The notes beneath the pieces were generated by a model. That model searched no databases. It saw nothing but the letters and a program-made list of their open reading frames with translations, and had not been told where the DNA came from. A stretch of DNA of 64,000 bases. Source: Pseudomonas sp. C1C7. GTDB lineage: Bacteria; Pseudomonadota; Gammaproteobacteria; Pseudomonadales; Pseudomonadaceae. Below are positions 8,582-16,166 of this stretch, one piece after another. The stretch lies in NCBI RefSeq assembly GCF_013359595.1, contig NZ_JABFMP010000020.1, positions 1 to 64,000 on the forward strand. Direction: 5' to 3'. The position numbers and the translations under genes are program-made. Positions within the stretch are counted from its first letter, which is position 1. Each line of letters starts with the position of its first letter.

Positions 8582-9505
8582 TTATGCGTTGAATTTCACA
8601 CCCGGCTTGGCCCGCTCATCCACCGTCAGCTCGAACACATCCGGCCGCGCATAGTGCCCGACTACGTCGTAGTCATAGCGCGCACGCACCAGTTCATCCG
8701 TGTCGATCTCGGCACTGATTAATCCGCGCTCTCCCCGCAATGGCCCGGCCAGGACATCGCCCATAGGCCCCACGATCACACTGCCCCCGGCAATCAACGG
8801 CCGATCCGCCGGCCAGTTGGCCACTTCCAGCCCCAGGTCCCGCGGCGAATCCTGGACCTGACAGGCGCTGACCACAAAACAGCGCCCCTCATGGGCAATG
8901 TGACGCATGCTGACCTGCCACATTTCCCGCTCGTCCACCGTCGGCGCGCACCAGACTTCCACGCCCTTGGCGTACATCGCGGTGCGCAGCAGCGGCATCA
9001 TGTTCTCCCAGCAGATCACCGCGCCGATGCGCCCGACCGGGCTGTCGATCACCGGCAGCGTCGAGCCATCGCCCTTGCCCCAGATCAGCCGCTCCGTACC
9101 GGTGGGCATCAGTTTGCGGTGCTTGCCCACCAGTCCCGCAACAGGATCGAAATACAGCGCGGTGCAGTGCAAGGTGCTGCCCGCCCGCTCAATGACACCG
9201 ATCACCAGATTGGCCCCGGTGCGCGCCGACAGCCCCGCCAACGCCTCGGTTTCCACGCCGGGCACGTCGATGGCATTGGCGAAATAACGGGCAAACGCCT
9301 CGCGCCCTTCCGGCAGGCGATAACCCAGTTGCGTGCCAAACCCCTCGCCTTTCGGATAACCACCCAGCAGCGCCTCGGGCATTACCACCAAGGCAGCGCG
9401 GGATTCGATGATTGCGTTTTCATAAGACAGGATCTGTTCAAGGGTCTCGGCCTTGCCGCCGGGCAAGGCGCCGATTTGCAGTGCGGCAACGATTGACTTG
9501 GCCAT
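8582..9505 (-). CDS. Nitrilase
   Basis: A 307-residue enzyme of the nitrilase branch of the carbon-nitrogen hydrolases, expected to turn a nitrile into an acid and ammonia. The catalytic triad is visible: Glu44 in VMPEALLGGYPKG, Lys131 in GKHRKLMPTGTERL and Cys165 in GAVICWENMMP. The Cys-Trp-Glu context marks true nitrilases rather than amidases. The gene is divergent from a LysR regulator that is truncated by the island, so regulation is likely altered in this strain. The substrate (aliphatic, aromatic or cyanide) cannot be told. Confidence 0.88.
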   Translation of the reverse strand: MAKSIVAALQIGALPGGKAETLEQILSYENAIIESRAALVVMPEALLGGYPKGEGFGTQLGYRLPEGREAFARYFANAIDVPGVETEALAGLSARTGANLVIGVIERAGSTLHCTALYFDPVAGLVGKHRKLMPTGTERLIWGKGDGSTLPVIDSPVGRIGAVICWENMMPLLRTAMYAKGVEVWCAPTVDEREMWQVSMRHIAHEGRCFVVSACQVQDSPRDLGLEVANWPADRPLIAGGSVIVGPMGDVLAGPLRGERGLISAEIDTDELVRARYDYDVVGHYARPDVFELTVDERAKPGVKFNA

Positions 9506-9589
9506 CTCGGTAACTCCATTGGCATCAGGTGTTGCTCATTCTCCGGCGCCAGCTGATCATGAATAAAGCCCTGTTCACTGCTGAATGAT

Positions 9590-9900
9590 ATGAACCAAAT
9601 GAATATCACCGACATCGACCTCAACCTGCTCAAAGTCTTCGAAGCCCTGCACGAGGAGTCCAGCGCCAGCCGCGCCGCCCTGCGCCTGGGCGTGACGCAG
9701 TCGGCGGTCAGCGCGGCGTTGCGCCGGTTGCGCGAGGTGTATGGCGACCAGTTGTTCGTGCGCACCGGCCGCGGACTGGCGCCCACCCTCAAGGCCAATC
9801 AACTCAAGCCCGTGGTCAGTGATGCGCTGAACAAATGCCGACAAAGCCTGGCCATGGTCGACCCGGATGCCAGCCATTACGAGGGCCGCTCCGTGACACT
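9590..9900 (+). pseudogene. LysR family regulator, truncated by island insertion
   Basis: An intact LysR DNA-binding domain (ITDIDLNLLKVFEALHEESS, then LGVTQSAVSAALRRLRE and GDQLFVRTGRGLAPT) that ends after about 104 codons. At 9901 the sequence changes to the recombination block shared with 11059 and 34465. The effector domain is missing, and its remainder was not found at the other end of the island. It is divergent from the nitrilase gene and was probably its regulator. The frame runs on to a stop at 9949, adding about 16 foreign residues. A short DNA-binding remnant might still be made. Confidence 0.85.
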
Positions 9901-10030
9901 CCCGCACCGACAAAAATATTGGACTTTTTGCCCATTTTTCTGCGTTTAAATCCAGAAAAAGACAGAAACCGCGAACTTTGGGTCGCCCCATGACAGAATT
10001 CATGGAATATGCGTCGGCAAGGTCGCAAAA
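9901..10030. repeat. Island terminal block, copy A
   Basis: It begins CCCGCACCGACA and continues with TTGGACTTTTTGCCC and later GGTCGCCCCATGACAGAATT and CATGGAATATGCGTCGG. Copy C at 34465 has the same modules in the same order and orientation. Copy B at 11059 is more diverged in its middle. The block starts exactly where the LysR gene is cut. Confidence 0.75.
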
Positions 10031-10091
10031 GATGGACTATTTGTCGTGGCGGATGCTGGCGTCACCTTCCCGCTATCGATAGAAGGCGTAC

Positions 10092-10949
10092 TTATCGGCC
10101 ACTGGTTTTTTTGGTTCTTGATTTAGTCGGGGCTGCGGGTTTGTTGAATCGTTGCAACTGACTATCAAGCGTGTCCGCGCGGGCCTGCTGCACTGCGGCC
10201 TGCTGCTGAGCCTGAGTCAGCTCCTCCAGTTTGGTATTCAGGCGCAGTTGCAGTTGGTCTAACTGCTGCACCAGTTCTTTGTTCTTGCGTGCACCGTCTT
10301 TGGTCTCTTCCCGGGCGCGATCGACCTCCCGGTGCGCACGATCCTCCACGCCGCGTACGTAGGTTTCTTGGGTAGCTCGTTCCTGCTCAGCTTTCTGCTG
10401 TAACGCTTGGAGGTCCTGCTGGAGCTGATGACTCTGCTTTTGAGCTTCGTCCCGCTGACGCTGCAAGCTGTCGCGTTGCTGATGCAAGTCATCTATCTGG
10501 GTCTGACGCTGTTCTAGGAGCAATTCCAGGTCTGCTAACCGTGTTTCTACTAGCTGCCGCCCCGCGACGGCTTCGGCTGCATGCTGCCTGAACTTTGCAG
10601 AATCTTTTTGGGCCTGGTCTTCGACACTGGCAATGCGGTCCCGCTCAGTGTCCAGCACTCGACGCTGCTCATCCAGAGTTTGCTCGGCGACGCCTAGCGC
10701 CAGATTAATCGCCTGCTGCCAGATCGTGACAAACGCCTGAGCCACCTGCCCTGGCAGTTCTGGCAAGCGCGTCTCGCCTTTCATTCGGGCGGCCAAGTGC
10801 TTCCACCAATCATCGAGCAGGCTGCCAACCCGAGCCGGGCTGCCGCGCCCCAGTTCCTGCCGCACCCGTTCCACGGTTGGGCGTTCGCCGCGGGCCAGCA
10901 CAGCATCTGCCGCTGCGAATACCTCATGCTCTGGGACTCCTACAGTCAT
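10092..10949 (-). CDS. KfrA-type DNA-binding coiled-coil protein
   Basis: A 285-residue protein. Residues about 1-110 match the KfrA N-terminal DNA-binding domain of plasmid regulators (VFAAADAVLARGERPTVERV, then LGRGSPARVGSLLDDWW). Residues about 115-270 are a long Gln/Glu-rich coiled coil, and the tail is basic (KPAAPTKSRTKKTSGR). KfrA proteins bind DNA near their own promoter and affect plasmid segregation. Chromosomal relatives accompany tyrosine-recombinase elements. Here one terminal block lies just past its stop and another about 110 bases upstream of its start, and a fragment of a second copy adjoins a recombinase remnant at 33.7-34.4 kb. No recombinase gene remains beside this copy. 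A role in excision or transmission of the island is inferred. Confidence 0.8.
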   Translation of the reverse strand: MTVGVPEHEVFAAADAVLARGERPTVERVRQELGRGSPARVGSLLDDWWKHLAARMKGETRLPELPGQVAQAFVTIWQQAINLALGVAEQTLDEQRRVLDTERDRIASVEDQAQKDSAKFRQHAAEAVAGRQLVETRLADLELLLEQRQTQIDDLHQQRDSLQRQRDEAQKQSHQLQQDLQALQQKAEQERATQETYVRGVEDRAHREVDRAREETKDGARKNKELVQQLDQLQLRLNTKLEELTQAQQQAAVQQARADTLDSQLQRFNKPAAPTKSRTKKTSGR

Positions 10950-11058
10950 GGGTCGACTCCTGCTATATTGTGTCTGATAACGGTTAGTTATCCGAGATCA
11001 TTTTTTGGAATATACGGAAATAATACGGTGGACGTATCAAAATTCGATAATCAGTTTA

Positions 11059-11210
11059 CCCGCACCGACATAAATTCTGGACTATTGGCCCGGTTTTGAG
11101 CATGTAAAAACCCATTGCGGACACAAACCCTAGACTTTTCGTCGCTTAACAACAAGAATCACGTACTTTCAGTAGTTTCAGACAGAAATTATGGAATTTC
11201 GATCGCCAAG
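11059..11210. repeat. Island terminal block, copy B
   Basis: It shares the opening CCCGCACCGACA and TGGACTATTGGCCC with copies A and C, and the closing GACAGAAATTATGGAATTTC with the closing module of C. The middle is unlike the others. It lies upstream of the KfrA-type gene, so it may hold that gene's promoter and binding site. The rest of 10950-11370 is AT-rich with no further gene seen. Confidence 0.6.
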
Positions 11211-11370
11211 ATGTTCTTTCTAGCTTGTTGCACTTTCTCAAGAGGCGCCGCCCTCTGAGATAATACAACGGAAAAAATTACACCACGGGCTAAATCGTCT
11301 CATATAAGATGCACGCATTTTGGATGATAGATTGTACGGCACCTGCCGCCCCATATGAGTATCGGATATT

Positions 11371-11904
11371 ATGATTAGTTTCAAGTCCACCCAGCTCAAC
11401 GTACGAAGCTACCAAAATCAAGACGAACAGAACGTAATCAATCTTATTTTGAAGATCCAGCGCGAAGAATTTGATATAGATATAACAGTTGATGACCAAC
11501 CAGACCTCAAATCGATACCCAGTTTTTATCAAAACGGTATAGGGGGGTTTTGGGTCGCCACAATCGACGATAATGTTGTAGGAACTATCGCCTTAAAGGA
11601 TATTGGCAATGGCCGAGGAGCCTTGCGAAAGATGTTTGTGGACGCTTCTGTCCGAGGAACAGCTCATGGCATCGCAGCATTTCTGTTGCGCAGGTTGTTA
11701 GATGACAGCATTCCTCGTGGGGCAAAGCGGCTTTACTTGGGAACTACTGAAAAATTCGTTGCTGCACATCGTTTTTACGAGAGAGAGGGATTTGAAAAAA
11801 TTGAAGAGACCGATCTCCCGACAAGCTTCCCGCGCATGATTGTAGATACTAGATTTTACGAACTTAATTTAACAAAACGAAACAAGTTTGCCGGAATAGA
11901 ATAA
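11371..11904 (+). CDS. GNAT family N-acetyltransferase
   Basis: A 177-residue acetyl-CoA-dependent acetyltransferase. The fold elements appear in order: VVGTIALKDIGNGRGALRKM (beta4 region), then the acetyl-CoA loop as FVDASVRGTAHGIAAFLLRR, then LYLGTTEKFVAAHRFYEREGF. The last motif (an alpha4 helix before a Phe) is typical of MarR-GNAT-like and small-molecule acetyltransferases. The gene is AT-richer than the flanking core, in keeping with transfer. It is alone on its strand between the KfrA region and an IS relic. The substrate is unknown. Confidence 0.82.
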   Translation: MISFKSTQLNVRSYQNQDEQNVINLILKIQREEFDIDITVDDQPDLKSIPSFYQNGIGGFWVATIDDNVVGTIALKDIGNGRGALRKMFVDASVRGTAHGIAAFLLRRLLDDSIPRGAKRLYLGTTEKFVAAHRFYEREGFEKIEETDLPTSFPRMIVDTRFYELNLTKRNKFAGIE

Positions 11905-12196
11905 TAGCTGCTATTAGCCTTTAAATAGTCCATGCCGATCGGGACCCTGACTCCTCCTGCCACGCAGTAGGTGAGCGATCTACTGAAAAAAGCTAAAAGA
12001 TGCTGATCTGCGAAGACGTTGGGAGGTGCGAATGGTCGCTTGTATCTTGGGCTACGGATCGGAATGCTCCGATTGACTGAGAAGTTCCAGAGATCATTTT
12101 GACTGATCCAGATTTAGCCTCTAAAAAACCGCGCCAGGACATCGCTTGTTGAGTATTCGGGTGGGTCAACGATTTTCGGCGACTGGGTCAAAGCCG

Positions 12197-12508
12197 CATA
12201 AGCGCCAACAGCCTACCTGAATGATGGTGCCGTGCCCATCCACAACAACCCGGTGGAGAATACGATCAGGCCATGGGCGCTTGGGCGCTTCAACTGGTTG
12301 TTCGCCGGGTCTCTGCGCAATGACAAACGAACGCCAGCGATTATGAGTTTAATCCAGTGGGCACGCAGGAACGGGTATGATCCGTACACGTATCTCAAAA
12401 TGTGCTGACTCGATTGCCGACGCAGAAAGCCGGTGAGATTGAGCATCTACTACCGCATCAGTGGATGGCTGGCTTATCAGAGCAAGGCATATTCCCTCTA
12501 CGCGTACG
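12197..12508 (+). pseudogene. IS66 transposase (TnpC) 3' relic
   Basis: Translation gives segments that match the C-terminus of the intact TnpC encoded at 13701: DGAVPIHNNPVENTIRPWAL, NWLFAGSLRNDKR, AIMSLIQWARRNGYDPY, then after a frameshift LTRLPTQKAGEIEHLLPHQW. The 5' four fifths of the gene are missing. It comes from a related but distinct IS66 element. Confidence 0.85.
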
Positions 12509-12754
12509 ATAGATGGGCAAAACCCCTAGATTTTCCATGTCCCTCCCTGCCGTTGGCTAGATATTCTTAACCGAGCCAAGATTTTCTTAAAATTTGGGCC
12601 GACTACTCAGAAAATATTAACCTAAATGGCAGCACAGCCACTATTTGGTAACCGCCTGGCCAATACTTGACGACTTGGCTATGAACGGCTTGGGATAAGA
12701 GCATCGTTGGCGCACGAAAATCCTGACGATAGGGACGATCGCGTCGCTTAGAAT

Positions 12755-12770
12755 TACGCGGACACCATCG
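12755..12770. repeat. 16-bp inverted repeat partner of 15955-15970
   Basis: TACGCGGACACCATCG here is the exact reverse complement of 15955-15970. The two arms flank the IS66 element and would lie about 130 bases apart without it. A close direct copy of the right arm also lies inside the IS66 element at 12925. The arms probably belong to an older, broken IS66-type end. Confidence 0.65.
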
Positions 12771-12980
12771 CCCTTAATTCTGGATATCGGTAGGTCTGTT
12801 CGCCGTCCGGTTACACTGCTGCGACCCTCTTGAGCCAGCGGCATTTGAGGCGAACATTTTCCAATCGTAAGCCTTCGGCCGTAAGGGGCCGGTGAACACA
12901 CCTTCCGAGCCCGGCCCATAAGGACGATTGTGTCCGCGTATTTTTAAGCGGACGCAATTGCCCTTAACGCCAGGATCACC

Positions 12981-13307
12981 ATGCGCCAACGTAAGTCATA
13001 CCCGAAATCCTTCAAAACCCAAGTCGTCCAAGAGTGTGAGCAGCCCGGAGTTTCCGTGGCCGCGATTGCGATGAGGCACGGGATCAACGCCAATGTCGTT
13101 CGTCGGTGGATACCGCTGTTCCGCGATCAACAGGCAGTCGCACTGCCAGCTTTTGTTCCTGTGAAAGTCGCGCCGGTCGCCCCCAAACTAAAGGCTCAAG
13201 CGTCGGCGATCATCGAGCTTCTGCTTGGCGAGCAATCGATTTGCGTGAAGTGGCCAGCTTCCGACCCTGAAGGTTGCGCCCGCTTTATCCGGGGGCTTGC
13301 CCTGTGA
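12981..13307 (+). CDS. tnpA: IS66 accessory protein TnpA
   Basis: A 108-residue IS66 OrfA protein with a homeodomain-like helix-turn-helix (RKSYPKSFKTQVVQECEQPG, then VAAIAMRHGINANVVRRW). It is thought to bind DNA and is needed for transposition together with TnpB and TnpC. Its stop codon overlaps the GTG start of tnpB. The leader carries a hairpin (GTCCGC / GCGGAC around 12931-12952) that may hold down expression. Confidence 0.9.
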   Translation: MRQRKSYPKSFKTQVVQECEQPGVSVAAIAMRHGINANVVRRWIPLFRDQQAVALPAFVPVKVAPVAPKLKAQASAIIELLLGEQSICVKWPASDPEGCARFIRGLAL

Positions 13308-13639
13308 TCCGCATCGACTCCATCTGGCTGGCCACCGAACCGATGGACATGCGAGCGGGCACCGAGACCGCACTAGCCAGGGTGATCGCGGTGTTCGGTG
13401 CGGCGCAGCCACACTGTGCTTATCTGTTCGCCAACCGCCGCGCCACTCGGATGAAAGTGTTGGTGCATGACGGCTTCGGGATCTGGCTGGCGGCGCGCCG
13501 GTTAAACCAGGGCAGATTTCACTGGCCAGGCATTCGCCACGGCGCTGAAATGGAGCTGGATACCGAACAACTTCAGGCGTTGGTGTTGGGGCTGCCATGG
13601 CAACGTGCGGCCTCCGGTGGCGCGATCATACTGCTTTAA
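13304..13639 (+). CDS. tnpB: IS66 accessory protein TnpB (IS66 Orf2)
   Basis: A 111-residue IS66 OrfB-type protein. The family pattern is seen in EPMDMRAGTETALARV, AYLFANRRATRMKVLVHDG, FGIWLAARRLNQGRFHWP and LVLGLPW. The GTG start at 13304 overlaps the tnpA stop as GTGA, which points to translational coupling. The family's role is to support TnpC; no catalytic motif is known. Confidence 0.9.
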   Translation: MIRIDSIWLATEPMDMRAGTETALARVIAVFGAAQPHCAYLFANRRATRMKVLVHDGFGIWLAARRLNQGRFHWPGIRHGAEMELDTEQLQALVLGLPWQRAASGGAIILL

Positions 13640-13700
13640 CCGCAGCCATTAGCCTATCGGTCTATCGCCGTGAACGGCACGCTCTGGCAAAATCCGCGGC

Positions 13701-15248
13701 ATGACTTCTTCGCCCAATCTCGACCAAATGTCCCCTGACCAACTGCGGGCCTTGGCCGCGCAGCTGCTCTCGCAAGTCGAAACCATGGGCAAGACGGTCG
13801 AGACAATGGGTAAGAAGATCAACCGCGATCAAACGGTTATCGAGAAGCTGACCCACGAGATCACCCAACTCAAGCGCTTGAAGTTTGCCAAGCGCAGCGA
13901 GCAGATGAATCCTGAGCAGGCCAGCTTGCTCGATGACCTGATCGATACCGATATCGCGGCGATTGAAGCCGAGCTTCAAGCCTTGCAAACAGCTCCCGCA
14001 GCGACTGAAAAAAAGCAGAAGCCCAAGCGTACGGCGTTACCGGCAGAGTTTCCACGCACACTGATTCATCACGAGCCGGAGAACACTCACTGCCCATGTG
14101 GCTGCGCACTCAAGCGCATTGGTGACGATGTCAGCGAGAAGCTGGACTACACGCCCGGCGTATTTACCGTTGAACGCCATGTCCGTGGCAAGTGGGTCTG
14201 CAATGACTGCGAAACATTGATCCAGGCACCAGTTCCGGCGCAGGTCATTGATAAGGGCATCCCGACCGCCGGGTTGCTGGCCCACGTCATGATCGCCAAG
14301 TTTGCCGATCATCTGCCGCTGTTCCGACAGGAATCAATTTTCGATCGGGCCGGCTTGGCGATTCCCCGTTCCACGTTGGCCCAATGGGTGGGCATGACGG
14401 GCGTGCAGTTGCAGCCCCTGGTCGATGGACTGCGTGACGTAGTGCTCGGTCAGCAGGTTATCCATGCCGATGAAACACCAGTGCAGATGCTCGCGCCAAG
14501 GACAAAGAAAACCCACCGATCTTATGTCTGGGCATATGCCACCAGCCAGTTCTGCGAAACAGCGGCGGTCGTCTACGATTTCAGCCCCAGCCGCGCCGGC
14601 GAGCATGCGCGCAAATTCCTGCAAGGCTGGAAGGGTAAGCTAGTCTGTGATGATTTTGGTGGCTACAAGGCCAGTTTCGAACTCGGCGTGACCGAGATCG
14701 GCTGCATGGCCCATGCAAGGCGCAAGTTCTTCGAGCTGCACGCCACCAACAAGAGCATGCTAGCCGAACAGGCCCTTCGCTATATCCAGTTGCTGTACGA
14801 AATCGAGAGCGAAGTCCGCGACCTGGAACCAGGGTTACGGCATCGAATACGGCAAGAAAAAGCCGTACCAGTGATGGCTACGCTGCATGCCTGGATGATC
14901 GCCCAGCGTGATCTCGTGCCGGAAGGTTCGGCTATTAGCAGAGCCCTGGATTACAGCCTGAAACGCTGGGCAGCGCTGTCGCGCTACCTCGATGACGGGG
15001 CCGTACCCATAGACAACAATTGGGCGGAGAACCAAATCCGGCCGTGGGCTCTTGGGCGCAAAAACTGGCTCTTCGCAGGGTCGCTACGCAGCGGAAAACG
15101 GGCAGCGGCGATCATGAGTTTGATCCAGTCGGCGCGGCTCAACGGACATGATCCGTATGCTTATCTGAAGGACGTTCTCACGCGGCTGCCGACGCAGCGG
15201 GCGTACGAGATTTCAAACCTGCTTCCGCATCAATGGGTGCCCAGATAA
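13701..15248 (+). CDS. tnpC: IS66 family transposase TnpC
   Basis: A 515-residue DDE transposase. In order it has a coiled-coil N-terminus (the leucine zipper region near residues 8-60), a Cys-rich zinc-finger-like part (CPCGCALKRI and CNDCE), and the catalytic core with Asp in HADETPVQ, Asp in CDDFGGYKA and Glu in NNWAENQIRPWALGRKNW. The IS66 C-terminal segment (DVLTRLPTQ to LLPHQW) is complete. No frameshift is seen, so the enzyme should be active. Confidence 0.93.
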   Translation: MTSSPNLDQMSPDQLRALAAQLLSQVETMGKTVETMGKKINRDQTVIEKLTHEITQLKRLKFAKRSEQMNPEQASLLDDLIDTDIAAIEAELQALQTAPAATEKKQKPKRTALPAEFPRTLIHHEPENTHCPCGCALKRIGDDVSEKLDYTPGVFTVERHVRGKWVCNDCETLIQAPVPAQVIDKGIPTAGLLAHVMIAKFADHLPLFRQESIFDRAGLAIPRSTLAQWVGMTGVQLQPLVDGLRDVVLGQQVIHADETPVQMLAPRTKKTHRSYVWAYATSQFCETAAVVYDFSPSRAGEHARKFLQGWKGKLVCDDFGGYKASFELGVTEIGCMAHARRKFFELHATNKSMLAEQALRYIQLLYEIESEVRDLEPGLRHRIRQEKAVPVMATLHAWMIAQRDLVPEGSAISRALDYSLKRWAALSRYLDDGAVPIDNNWAENQIRPWALGRKNWLFAGSLRSGKRAAAIMSLIQSARLNGHDPYAYLKDVLTRLPTQRAYEISNLLPHQWVPR

Positions 15249-15316
15249 CTAGGCAAGGTGTTTGAGCAAGCCTTGGTGAGCTAGAATGCCGGATGCATAG
15301 ACCTCAAGGACGCGCG

Positions 15317-15805
15317 ATGATATTGCAACACAGGCCAGTGAAGGCTGATGACATCAAAACTATCTGTAGCTTTCCCCTGAACGCTCAGGAACTGTTCTAT
15401 ATGTTCCCGAAAGCTCTATACCCTCTGACTGAAACTCAGCTGTCCAACGCTATCGCTCAACGATTCGACTCGACGGTTGTCGAGACGGGGAATAGCGTCA
15501 TCGGCTTTGCTAACTTTTATCGGGCTGAAACGGGTGGAGTTTGCTGTATCGGCAATGTCATCGTTGCCCAAGAGGCACGAGGTAAAGGTGTGGCGACCTT
15601 CATCGTGGAGACGATGACCGCTCTGGCGTTCGACCGCTATGACGCCACAGAGGTGCGGATCTCTTGCTTCAATGAAAACACAGCAGGCTTGCTGCTTTAC
15701 CCAAAACTAGGTTTCTTGCCCTTCGCTGTCGAAGAGAGAATTTCTCTGGATAGTCGTAGATCAGCACTCATCCATATGACCCGCAGCAGAGTGGGCCGAC
15801 CATAA
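15317..15805 (+). CDS. GNAT family N-acetyltransferase (IS66 passenger)
   Basis: A 162-residue acetyltransferase lying between tnpC and the right end of the IS66 element, so it moves with it. The acetyl-CoA site reads VCCIGNVIVAQEARGKGVATFI (core Q/RxxGxG/A as EARGKGVA), followed by ISCFNENTAGLLLYPKLGF, the common GNAT motif B. The ATG at 15317 has AAGGA eight bases upstream. The substrate is unknown; relatives act on small molecules, amino acids or proteins. A passenger of this kind could give a selectable trait, but that is inference. Confidence 0.85.
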   Translation: MILQHRPVKADDIKTICSFPLNAQELFYMFPKALYPLTETQLSNAIAQRFDSTVVETGNSVIGFANFYRAETGGVCCIGNVIVAQEARGKGVATFIVETMTALAFDRYDATEVRISCFNENTAGLLLYPKLGFLPFAVEERISLDSRRSALIHMTRSRVGRP

Positions 15806-15954
15806 TACTCACCTTGAGAGCCCGGTTAATGCAGCTGCCCTCGGGCAGTCAGTCGGCTGCTTTGTTTCTGGTGTACCAGTGATAAATGGGCTGCTCTGTA
15901 CAGCCTAGGTAGCAAGGGGTGAGATTACCGGACGCTTACCTTCGGCCGCTCAAA

Positions 15955-15970
15955 CGATGGTGTCCGCGTA
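15955..15970. repeat. 16-bp inverted repeat partner of 12755-12770
   Basis: CGATGGTGTCCGCGTA, the exact reverse complement of 12755-12770, just outside the right IS66 target duplication. The following TTTTTTAAG also matches the subterminal sequence inside the IS66 element. Confidence 0.65.
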
Positions 15971-16166
15971 TTTTTTAAGGGGTGGCAATCGACCTGATCG
16001 AGAGGATTCCAAGCGTCAACGCAGCTCTAAGATGATAGTCAAGAGCAGCATCTTAGTGAGATGTGGGTGGATGTGAGGTCGCGGATCGGGCGGCGTCGAG
16101 TTTAGGAGCACAGCGTGGCGCCCATCTTGAGAGCTATGACAGACTGGCGGCGCCAGCTAATAGCAT

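Larger units (their letters stand above)
11905..12880. other. Non-coding, IS-relic-rich stretch
   Basis: Holds an IS66 transposase relic (12197-12508) and the remains of another IS66-like end (about 12755-12880), into which the complete IS66 element is inserted. No other gene was recognised. Confidence 0.6.
12881..15939 (+). mobile_element. IS66 family insertion sequence, complete, with a GNAT passenger gene
   Basis: The left end GTAAGGGGCCGGTGAACACACC pairs, at 17 of 22 positions, with the inverted right end, whose outward reading begins GTAAGCGTCCGGTAA. Both ends are flanked by the same 8 bases, CTTCGGCC (12873-12880 and 15940-15947). Eight-base target duplications are the rule for IS66. 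Inside are tnpA, tnpB and tnpC in the usual order, then an acetyltransferase gene between tnpC and the right end. All three transposition genes are open, so the element may be active. The length of 3059 bases exceeds that of simple IS66 elements because of the passenger. Confidence 0.9.
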
